64,000 nucleotides of DNA from Corylus avellana (lineage: Eukaryota; Streptophyta; Magnoliopsida; Fagales; Betulaceae). Positions 56,042 to 64,000 of this stretch are shown here, one piece after another. The notes below the pieces were generated by a model, which saw nothing but the letters and a program-made list of their open reading frames with translations, had not been told where the DNA came from and did not search any database. Where the stretch lies: NCBI RefSeq assembly GCF_901000735.1, contig NC_081545.1, positions 10,153,973 to 10,217,972 on the forward strand, read 5' to 3'. Position 1 is the first letter of the stretch. Every line of letters starts with the position of its first letter. The position numbers and the translations under genes were made by a program.

Positions 56042-57837
56042 CTAACATAAGGTGAGATCATCACCACTCCCCCTCAAGGGGTGAATGGTATCATCCTTCC
56101 TAATCCAAACTTGAGAAATCTTAGGTCTAGATTTATGACTTTGCTCAAACTTATCTAGCCTAGATAGCACTTCTCTCATCATTATGACCAAACCCTCACT
56201 TTCTTTCCTAGAATAAGAATTTTTATTTATATGCACATGAGGTTTCAAATTAAAACAGTGAGGTCGAATGTGACCCACTTTGCCACAGTGATGACATGTA
56301 GGGACAAACCTTTGTGAAGGTAATTTCCTAGGAGGATGCACGACTCTAGGTGTAGGGCAAGATGCATGAGGCTCAATGTAGATTTTCTTACCTTTATTAC
56401 CTTGAGGAGTCGGAGCAACTACTTGCTTTTTTTCACTTGAAGATTCTTCTACTTTCACTGGTTTAACAAAAACCGTCTTTGAAGTAGAAGCACGGTTAGA
56501 AGACAAAGAAGCAGTTTTATCAAATCCTAAGCCAGATCTGTCGCTAGATTGCTTTTGAATATGCAACATTTTATCAAGATTTTCACTAGAGAATTTACTC
56601 AAGTGATTTCTAGATGCAATCAGATCATTTTGAAGGGATTTATTTTTAGCAATTAACACATGATTTTCAGATTTGAGAGTATTGCAAACAACATGTGAAT
56701 CACTCAAAGATTTCAACAAATTATCCCTTTCAAGCTCAAGATTCTTAAAATCCTTAACAATTTTCAAGTTAGTATTTCTAAGCATAGAAAACTTTTCCAT
56801 TAAATTGTTAAAGGAGTTTTGAAGATCATTAACCCTATTTGATTCATTATCAGGGGCAGACTGAACATCTGATTGATTAGAATCATCAGAATCATAAGAT
56901 GCACCAAAAGCCATATAATTAGGAGTTTCTTCCTCATCAGTGTCACTCAATGTAATATTGAAAGCTTTTTGACCTTTTGGCTTATTACTCTTGAGGTTAG
57001 CACAATCCTTTCGCACATGACCATAGCCGGAACACTCATAACATTTTGGACCATGTGGGTCTCTTTCATTTCTACCCTGAGTACTCTCTTTTTGTTTTCC
57101 AAATTTCTTGGAAATTCTATGTTCATTCCTAAAATACCTTCTAGCTATCAATGCAAGTTCCTCATCATTTGGTGAATCCTCATCAGATAACTCATTAGAA
57201 TTCTTCCTAAGAGTTCTAAGGGCAATATCCTTATTTTTCCTAGGTTGAGGCAAGGAAAACTCATAAGTTTGAAGAGCACCAACTAACTCTTCTATCCTCA
57301 TGGTATTAAGATCAGTGCATGACTCAATAGCAGTTACCTTCATTCTGAATCTTTCAAGTAGTGATCTCATAACTTTTCTAATAAGCTTAGAGTCAAAAAC
57401 TTTCTTTCCTAGATTTATCATGGAATTTCTAATTTCACTAAGTTTACCAAAAAATTCATTGAATGTCTCATCCTCTAACATTTTCATATCCTCAAACTGA
57501 GAAACTAACATTTGAAGTTTTGAAGCTTTAACAAGATTAGTTCCTTCATACGTAGTTTCTAGGATCTCCCATGCATCCTTGGCACTATCACAATTTGAAA
57601 TTTTAGAGAACTCAGTTTGTGAAATTGCCAAGCATAGAGCATTCATAGCTTTGTCATTCGCCATACGAGTTTGTTTTTCACATTAGACCATTCAACTGTC
57701 GGCTTATCTGGAGCTTTAAATCCAGATTCAATGACATGCCAAATGTCTATAGATTTTAAGAAAAATCTCATACGGGATTTCCAATAGCCATAATTTGATC
57801 CATCAAAATTAGGCACAGTGTTAAGGGTTTGAGACAT
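56042..57837 (-). pseudogene. Gag of the Gag-only element (one frameshift)
   Basis: The ATG at 57837 opens MSQTLNTVPNFDGSNYGYW, a copia gag start, with SIDIWHVIESGF following. A one-base loss in an A run near 57680 shifts the frame; from 57664 a frame of 540 codons runs to 56042. It contains FEDMKMLEDETFNEFFGKL, EELVGALQTYE, zinc knuckle CYECSGYGHVRKDC, an acidic stretch, a long Leu/Lys/Asn-rich coiled-coil-like region and a second knuckle CHHCGKVGHIRPHC (both CX2CX4HX4C). It ends after QVWIRKDD with a short unrelated tail. Similar in plan to Gag of 42320-52197 but better preserved. Confidence 0.88.
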
Positions 57838-57907
57838 CTTAAACAAGAAACAAAGATCACACTCAGGAATTTAATCCTTCACGGAATGAACCCGCTCTGA
57901 TACCAAT

Positions 57908-58755
57908 TGAAAAATTCTAAACAGATAAATATCACAATTTTATGTGGAATTAACAGATATTTATCAAAACAAACATTCACCAAAATATGAACAATCACAC
58001 ACAAAGATTTTGGTGACGAAGAGGAAACCTTTTAGAAAACGTTCTAAAAGTAAAACCTCTCCGGGGCAGCCAAACCCAGGAAATCACTATCAAAGGATTA
58101 TCTAGAGATTACAGACACTAGGAACACTTACAACCCTTTGCAAGACCTTGACTCTGTAAGATCGACAAGCCTCCAACTTGTCTCCTCGCTCACAATCTTT
58201 TTCAATGTGATTCTCCTTTATCGGACCCTTCCGATAGACTTCAATTAAACACACAATCAATACTAACAAAAATCCTCTAAGCGGAATCAATTTGGCTCAC
58301 AACAAAATAATCACTCAAGCACAGCCTCACACGAACTCTCTGGGGGTGAAAATTCATACTTCTCTCTTCTATAATGATGTATATATACCCCCGACAAAAC
58401 CCTAGACCTAACCCACTTAAAATCTGGTTTTTGGGCCTAAAACTTACGGGGTGTCCGGACATGTTAATGGGCGGTCCGGACACGGCTTTGCGGAGCAAGA
58501 TTTTAGTTTCTGGAAATGAGGTCCGGACTCAGGGAATTGCGGTCCGGACCCGGCCTGTCCAGTCTTGATCAACAGCTCCGATCGATGGGCGTTTATGGTC
58601 CGATTGAGTTGAAATTTTGCAGGGACGTTCATAACACATGAATCTACATTTTGAACGGTGGAGATTGGATTATGAGCATTCTATATCAGTGTTTGAGCCC
58701 GTGAACAGTAGCATCTGCATTTTGGAACTGAATTAAGTCAACATAAGAACTAACA
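57908..58755 (-). repeat. 5' LTR of the Gag-only element
   Basis: 848 bases, adjoining the primer site at 57890-57907. TATA-like GTATATATAC on minus near 58378-58387. Confidence 0.93.
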
Positions 58756-58760
58756 ACGTG

Positions 58761-59326
58761 GACCAAAGAACGAAAGAAATTGCTCAGCTTCATAATTGTC
58801 GACAAATATAGGAGAGACGTAGAATAACAGGTCTTTATTGTTTATGTTCTTCCAAATTATCAATTGTCTCAATGTTAATATTCTCCCCCCAAAGCCAACG
58901 AAAGATAAAGAGGTTGCCTGCAAAATGTTTATCGTTTATGCAGCAAAATGTCCCTGTCACGGAAAGTATTTCATGAGAGATTGTAACTACCATCACTTGT
59001 TTATTCTTTCGGAAAGATAGGCCGCAACTACCAATCACCTAACACAAAAAGGTTACCAAATAGTCCCTTTTTTTTTTTTTTTTTTTTAAGTAATTGTCCC
59101 TAGCCTTACCTTTCATTAAGTACAGAAATGGAAATACCTCATTCTCTCTTCCATTCAGATCAGAAATGGAAAAAGCCCTTCCATGTAACCATTTTCCTTA
59201 TTTAATTATAAAATAAAAAATATATTCACTATATTTTCTCCCCCTCTTTTTTTAAAAAAATAAATTTGACTTGCCAAAGGAATATTTCCTTCATTTTTTT
59301 TTTCAATAAAATTGAAAACTCGTCTG
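58761..59326. other. intergenic DNA, no gene recognised
   Basis: AT-rich, with a T tract near 59069-59090. Nothing else seen. Confidence 0.5.
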
Positions 59327-60501
59327 ATAAGTGCTAAAATATACATATTTTAGCCCCTTCATTCACACTTGTTAATTTCTTAATCTTATTATTTTTTGCT
59401 ATTTTATTTCATTTTCTTTTTTTCTGTGTTTTTCTAGGTCATGAAAGAAAATGAAGCTTTTTTGGAAAGTTTGAGCATAAAAGTAAATTTGGGAAAACAC
59501 TGGAGTATGCGATCGATCACACAAGACCCAGGTACGAGCGCATCAGTGCTCGAGTGCCCAAGCCAAGGAGTGAGCGCACCATGCACCAGCGGGCACAAGA
59601 AGAAGCCACGAACGCATCTGCAATCGAGCGCAGCATACATGAAATTCAGCGCACAAACCTAGGATTGAGAGCACTTGTGCGGCCCAAATGCGGCCAGACT
59701 CTTTTTCCACATCAAATTAGGTTTTTCAAGTCCTAGTTGAACTAGAACTTAAACCTACGAGTTTATTAGGGTTTCTAGGACTTCTAGGATTTTTCTAAAC
59801 CTATAAATAGACCTTTAAGCCTATAGAAAAAAGGGGAGACCATTCAAGAGACAATTCTAGAAAGGAGAATTTGGATGTTACTTCTAAGAGTCGTTTTCGG
59901 TTCTTTCTTTTCCCTTTATTTTAATTATGTGTAACTAACTCTTTAGTTAGGGGCTAGATTGAAGCCCTAATCATGTCTTTTTAGGATTTCAATATTGGCC
60001 CCTTTACTATAATCATATTTTGGTATATTTAAATTTATTATTTTCTGGTTAATTGAATTCCTCATATGAATGTGTCTGATCAACATATGCATGTGGTATG
60101 GATTTGTTATTTAAGTCAATTTAGATGACCGAGTCCTAAGCTTAATAGAGTGACAAAGAATCTCATCATTGGGGTTCTTGGATTAATTAACATAAAAAAC
60201 TGGGAGTACACACCTATGCCCTAAGCTTCATGTGTTTGTCAATTTTTATAGATTTATGCTTTCTTAAAGAATAACTTAATAGACAACCATGCTAAATCAT
60301 TTGAGAAAGAAAAGAATTAGAGTAGACACACATGCCTAATTCGTTGCTTACGGAGATCAATAGCTTAAGAAGTATACACCCATGCCTTAGGTTGACAAGT
60401 ATTAAATATACCGGTATGATTTGTGCATTAGAATATTGTTATCTTAATTAGTCTAATTAGTGGTGGATGTCAAATCCTTAACACTTTCATTTATTTTTAC
60501 A
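59327..60501 (+). repeat. LTR-like block beginning TGATAAGTGCT
   Basis: TGATAAGTGCTAAAATATAC...TTTTAGCCCC is a start I associate with Tat/Ogre-type gypsy LTRs. A CG-rich part with GAGCGCA phrases follows (59530-59700), then CTATAAATAGAC (59801-59812) as a TATA-like site. Recurring AAGTATACACCCATGCC-type phrases run up to the CACTA end at 60502. The small open frames at 59441-59736 fall within it and are probably not genes. No partner LTR is in view. Confidence 0.45.
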
Positions 60502-61045
60502 CTACAAAAAACTGTATTATTAGTGACGTGGAAACTGTTCACTAATTTTTGCCACGTCACCATGTGGTGACGTGGCAATTTCTGACATGTTACTAAAAAA
60601 TATTGTAACGTGTCAATTTTAACACGTCACCAAATGGTAACGTGTTAAACCTACCACATTACCAAAATATGACGCGTCAAAATGATACGTCATCTTTTAG
60701 TAACGTGTATCTTTGGTACGTTACGAAATGGTAACATGTCAACTTGATGCATTACAAATTGGTAACATGTCATTTTGACATGTTACCATCTTGTAACGTG
60801 CAAAACAGACACGTTACCAAAATGGTAATGTGTGAATTTGACACGTTACCATTTTGGCAACGTGTCCAATTGACACATTACGAAATGGCAACGTGTTAAA
60901 TTCACAGGTTACCATTTAGTAACGTGTCTTTATGATATGTTACCAAAAGTGTAACGTGTCACCTTAACACGTTACCAAATGGTAACGTGTCAAATTGACA
61001 CGTTACTAAAGAATGGCGTGTAATATGCATTGACACGTCACCATT
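60502..61045 (+). mobile_element. CACTA terminus with GTAACGTGTC subterminal repeats
   Basis: CACTACAAAAAACTG opens the element. About twenty copies of a palindromic TGGTAACGTGTCAA...TTGACACGTTACCA motif follow to about 61045. The other end is not certain; a similar array at 63755-63960 may be it, giving an element that extends past the window. Confidence 0.75.
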
Positions 61046-61794
61046 TTGTAAATATTTAATTAATTAACTCAATTATTGAACGATTGATACATAAAACGAT
61101 TGTTTAATAAAACTCTACTCTCTCATTTAATGTTCGCGCGAGTACAAGCGCGAGCTGAGAACAAAATTACGAAAAATTAGAAATTATTAAAGTTTCCATA
61201 TGTATCGCATTCATGCAATATATAACAAGTTTAATATTTGTTTAACATACCCGTATAAAACTGGGCTCGATCGTTTAACGTTTGCAAATAATATTAGCGC
61301 GACTAGTATATGTAATTTATTGTATATACACATAATAACAAGTTCTAGTACTAATATATATACATACTTATAATTAAGTACTATACATTAATAATTTGGT
61401 ATTCTATAATATTATTTATTAAGTATCTGATTAATAATTTATTCAGTATTTACTTAATTATAATTAAGGCCCAAAGTAAGTACCACGTGCATACTGTTAC
61501 CTAAATAGTAAATCCAAATTCCAAATATTTACTTAATAAATAATTATATAGTACTTGTATATATGGATCCAATCCATTTATTTATAGACTAAATTTCATA
61601 TAAATTGGTGCATGTAGTATTTATTCACGATCGATACATACCCTTATAAAATTCTTACATAAACCATCTCCATAGAATTCATTCCGCTGTAAGCATGACT
61701 AAAGTTATTTATATAATTATTTATTCCGCTGCTAATTTTATTGTCAATTAGCATTTAATTATATATAGAATTCTTACAAAAACCACCCCCAGTG
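61046..61794. other. AT-rich interior, no gene
   Basis: No open frame of interest. ATTCCGCTG occurs twice (61681-61689, 61724-61732) and GAATTCTTACA(A/T)AAACCA twice in imperfect form. Confidence 0.4.
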
Positions 61795-62195
61795 GGTTTG
61801 GTTTTGTGTTGTTAGTCTTGGCATCTTGCTCTTCCCTTGCACTTCCTCTGGTTTCCTTAGCTTTAACAGGGCCATTTTCATTTCCACCACGCTCGCTTGG
61901 CTTGCATCGCTTTGCATTCGAATTATCATTAGCTTTAGCAACCTGAAAGTAAAGTAATCTCTTGGATTTAAAAATTGCTAGACCTTATCAAAATAAAATA
62001 AAAAATTGGATAAAATTGACTTGCTAGTCTATACCTCTGTAGCATTTGCAAATGGGGATACACGCTTCTTTGCTTTTCTCTTGGAAGTTGCTTTTATTTT
62101 CCTGGACTTCGAATCGTGGGTACCCTTTAACCCTTTCTCCCCATTTGGAATTTGTTATGAGAGAGTGGATTCCTCTTGAGCTGCCGGATAGGGTG
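61795..62195 (-). pseudogene. captured fragment of a bHLH transcription-factor gene (two exons, bHLH domain missing)
   Basis: Exon a (about 62195-62035) reads EEST then a stop where the family has Glu, then QIPNGEKGLKGTHDSKSRK and SPFANATE. Exon b (61942 to about 61795) continues in phase VAKANDNSNAKRCKP, GGNENGPVKAKE and DAKTNNTKP. The 92-base intron between (61943-62034) has GT-AG ends. This is the low-complexity lead-in to the bHLH domain in the bHLH62/CIB-like plant family; the DNA-binding domain that should follow TKP is replaced by CCACCCCCAGTGGGTTTGG-type sequence. The same GC-rich sequence lies inverted on the other side (62205-62255), so the fragment is bracketed by transposon sequence. 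Family assignment rests on remembered consensus. Confidence 0.6.
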
Positions 62196-62580
62196 GCAAG
62201 GAGCCAAAGGGGATGGCTGAACCACCTCCAAACCCACTGAAGGTGGTTTTGGCCACCCCTTTGTCTCTTTGGGGGTGGCCAAGCCATCCCATGGCCAAAA
62301 GGGGCAGCCAGCCACCCCTAATTTTATTTTTTTTTCTTTATATATATATATATAAATTTTTTTTAAAAAAATATTTTCTTAAAAAAATTAATTATATGAC
62401 ACATGGCGACATTTGATTGGTGTTGACATGGCGTTTTGTTAAGTTTTGGACGAAATTTTAACAGAGGTACCATTTTCATCTTTATGAAAACCACAAGTAC
62501 CTCTAGTAAAAAAAATGAAATCCTAAGGGGGGAAATATAAAGTGTTTAAACCATAGGAGGCAAAATAGTATTTAACCCTA
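62196..62580. mobile_element. right part of a GC-rich MULE-like element next to the bHLH fragment
   Basis: GGCTGAACCACC, GGTGGTTTTGGCCACCCC, T-rich and AT tracts, then GACATTTGATTGGTGTTGACATGG, CGAAATTTTAAC and the terminus AGTATTTAACCCT match the right half of 13570-14262. The left terminus GGGTTAAATACT was not found near 61780. Confidence 0.55.
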
Positions 62581-62582
62581 AT

Positions 62583-62885
62583 GAGTATCTTAATGAATTT
62601 AATAAAATTATTATGGATATGAAAAATGTTAATATTAAAATTAATGATGAGGATCAAGACTTGATTGTATTGTGTTCACAATCAGATTTCTTTAATAATT
62701 TCATTACTTTAATATTTTACGGTAGAAATACCATCTCCGTAGCGGACGTTACTATGAATTATATGTAGTTAATGACAAGATTGAATGGGATCTAATGTTT
62801 ATCAAGCTCAACGTTTATTTGTTAAGAGCCGTTTGAAAAATTCTTCTAGTTTTATAGGTCAATCCCGTAAAAGAGACTCAAGTTG
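62583..62885 (+). pseudogene. copia gag fragment
   Basis: Reads YLNEFNKIIMDMKN, then DEDQDLIVLCSQSDFFNNF and FYGRNTISVADV, typical of a copia UBN2-type Gag, with stops near 62766. Later, in another frame, LFVKSRLKNSSSF. It is cut off by the repeat at 62884. Closely similar to 36905-37225. Confidence 0.7.
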
Positions 62886-63700
62886 TAACGCCCTCAAATC
62901 TGGCTTTGACCAATCTAGTAGGGTTACTAGCAGTTACGCCAGTTTAGCTAACCAGTACCTAAATGGGAAACATCACTCTAAGCATGATTAGAGTTAATGC
63001 ATAAGAAGGTGAAATAATTTGAGAATTCAATCAATCATCAAATGAACAAGTATAATCCTCAATACATGGACACGGAGCAACTAATGGAAATAATAACTTA
63101 AGAAAGCCTGAAAACAATGTGAAGAACTTTTCTTAAGCAATGTTCGTAGTGACAACTGTACCACTCTCAGGTTTTAGAAATAGGTTTCCTATACGTGTAG
63201 ATATGTTGAAGTTGTTGTTTAGGCGCCGTTTATAGATTAATTTGTTAAACCGGAATATTGTTGAGTATGATAATCTTTGTATATTTTGAAAATCCATCAA
63301 TGCTTAATACTTGATAAGATTCTATCATATTTGCTAATTGTGTGATTTATCATTTGCCGTTAGTGCCGAGAAGTCGGACGGTCATGATGGTGTTGATTGA
63401 CTTGTATTTGGTTGGAGTGTTTTGTTGTTGTATTTGCGAACAACGTTGTATATTTTCTATGTTATGTTGATGTATAGTTGGATAAATTTGTGATAATAAA
63501 TAGAGACAGTTTCATTATTTGTTAACCATTGGTTTTTTTTTTTTTGTCTAGGATTATTTGTGATAGTCGTTAATGGATAATTGATAGTTCTATTGATGAA
63601 TCGATGGATATTTAATTATCAATTTGTGATAATTGATTGTTAACAATTGTAGTAGATGTGTAACTCGTATATCAGGTGCGGCAACTCCAAAATTCAGGTA
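62884..63700. repeat. TGTAACGCCC-type repeat, copy related to 4127-5510
   Basis: Starts TTGTAACGCCCTCAAATC. The next 200 bases follow the order of 4127-4440 (CTAAGCATGATTAGAGTTAATGC, GGTGAAATAA, GGACACGGAGCAACTAA versus GACATGAAGCAACTAA). Beyond 63240 the sequence is not shared. No gene. Confidence 0.5.
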
Positions 63701-63754
63701 TAACACCCTGAGAAAATCGAAAAATAATATGGGGAGTGAGAGAAAATAATTTAT

Positions 63755-64000
63755 TTTCTGGCAGACTTTGGTGACATGTCAAGTCTAACACGTCACCATA
63801 AGGTGATGTGTCACAAATTTGACACATCACCCTTTGGTAATGTGTCAAATTTGACACGTCACCCATTTAGTTACGTGTCAGGTCTACCACGTCAAAAAAG
63901 TTTTGGGATGTGGCAGGCTTGACACGTCAGCTATTGACACGTTATTAAAGTCCCACTAGTGACACCCAATTTGTAGAGGTAGGGAGGTTAGGGCGGCTCG
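63755..64000. mobile_element. CACTA-like subterminal array at the window end
   Basis: GGTGACATGTCAAG, TAACACGTCACCATAAGGTGATGTGTC, AAATTTGACACGTCACCC and similar palindromic units repeat to about 63940. Comparable in design to 60502-61045. The terminal CACTA bases are not within the window. Confidence 0.5.

Larger units (their letters stand above)
53924..58755 (-). mobile_element. Gag-only non-autonomous copia element (family B, TR-GAG-like)
   Basis: Two LTRs of exactly 848 bases (57908-58755 is the 5' LTR, 53924-54771 the 3' LTR) in minus orientation start TGT(T/C)AGTT and end TTTTTCA. Flanks ACATG (53919-53923) and ACGTG (58756-58760) agree at 4 of 5. The primer site reads TTGGTATCAGAGCGGG on minus. 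The only coding region is gag (57837-56042). It stops just before the place where the protease begins in related elements, and no pol domain is found in the remaining 1.27 kb. This is the architecture named TR-GAG in other plants. Total 4832 bases. Pol must have been supplied by a relative such as an intact form of 42320-52197. Confidence 0.92.

Noticed and set aside
59441..59736. Two overlapping open frames of 60-73 codons
   Set aside because: They lie in an LTR-like block and resemble no protein I know.

Overview
The window is eukaryotic nuclear DNA from a flowering plant, most likely a woody eudicot. It is AT-rich, genes are split by GT-AG introns, and almost every kilobase carries plant-type transposable elements: Ty1-copia Sirevirus lineage, Ty3-gypsy chromovirus lineage, PIF/Harbinger, CACTA, Mutator-like and hAT-like MITEs, and tRNA-derived SINEs. 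Four runs of N mark assembly gaps (32337-32356, 33009-33028, 35044-35857, 36098-36164). The species cannot be named from the sequence alone.

Only one host gene looks complete. It is a WSD1-like wax ester synthase/diacylglycerol acyltransferase on the minus strand (10996-18708). Five exons join in phase at GT-AG sites into 472 codons with the HHxxxDG active-site motif near residues 142-148. Its first two introns hold several MITEs, a SINE, palindromes and microsatellites. A second host-derived piece, two exons of a bHLH transcription-factor gene lacking the bHLH domain (61795-62195, minus), looks like a captured fragment inside a transposon.

Layout. 1-933: end of a minus-strand copia element. 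934-5591: a GC-rich MULE-like repeat, unassigned DNA and a TGTAACACCC-type repeat. 5592-10836: a PIF/Harbinger transposon with decayed Myb-like and transposase genes, carrying a nested solo LTR and a 162-bp mini-LTR. 10996-18708: the WSD1-like gene. 20152-28154: a tandem segmental duplication with period about 2.36 kb. Its second copy was enlarged by a five-copy tandem array, a MITE with a 9-bp target duplication and a CACTA element. 29001-30019: hAT-like MITE with a nested MULE MITE. 30803-35043: decayed gypsy element with a nested copia solo LTR. 36165-41400: gap-flanked copia gag remnant and CACTA transposase remnant. 42320-52197: a full-length Sirevirus-type copia element with a perfect 5-bp target duplication, broken gag-pol and an intact extra ORF after pol. 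53469-53598: SINE with a 17-bp target duplication. 53924-58755: a non-autonomous copia element with two 848-bp LTRs that encodes only Gag. 59327-64000: an LTR-like block, a CACTA end, the bHLH fragment, a copia gag fragment and further CACTA-like arrays.

The parts do not form a pathway. They record repeated nested insertion around one functional lipid-metabolism gene. The Gag-only element and its relatives (1-933, 8557-9426) resemble the long Sirevirus in LTR ends, primer site and polypurine motifs, so they were probably mobilised by a Sirevirus of that kind.
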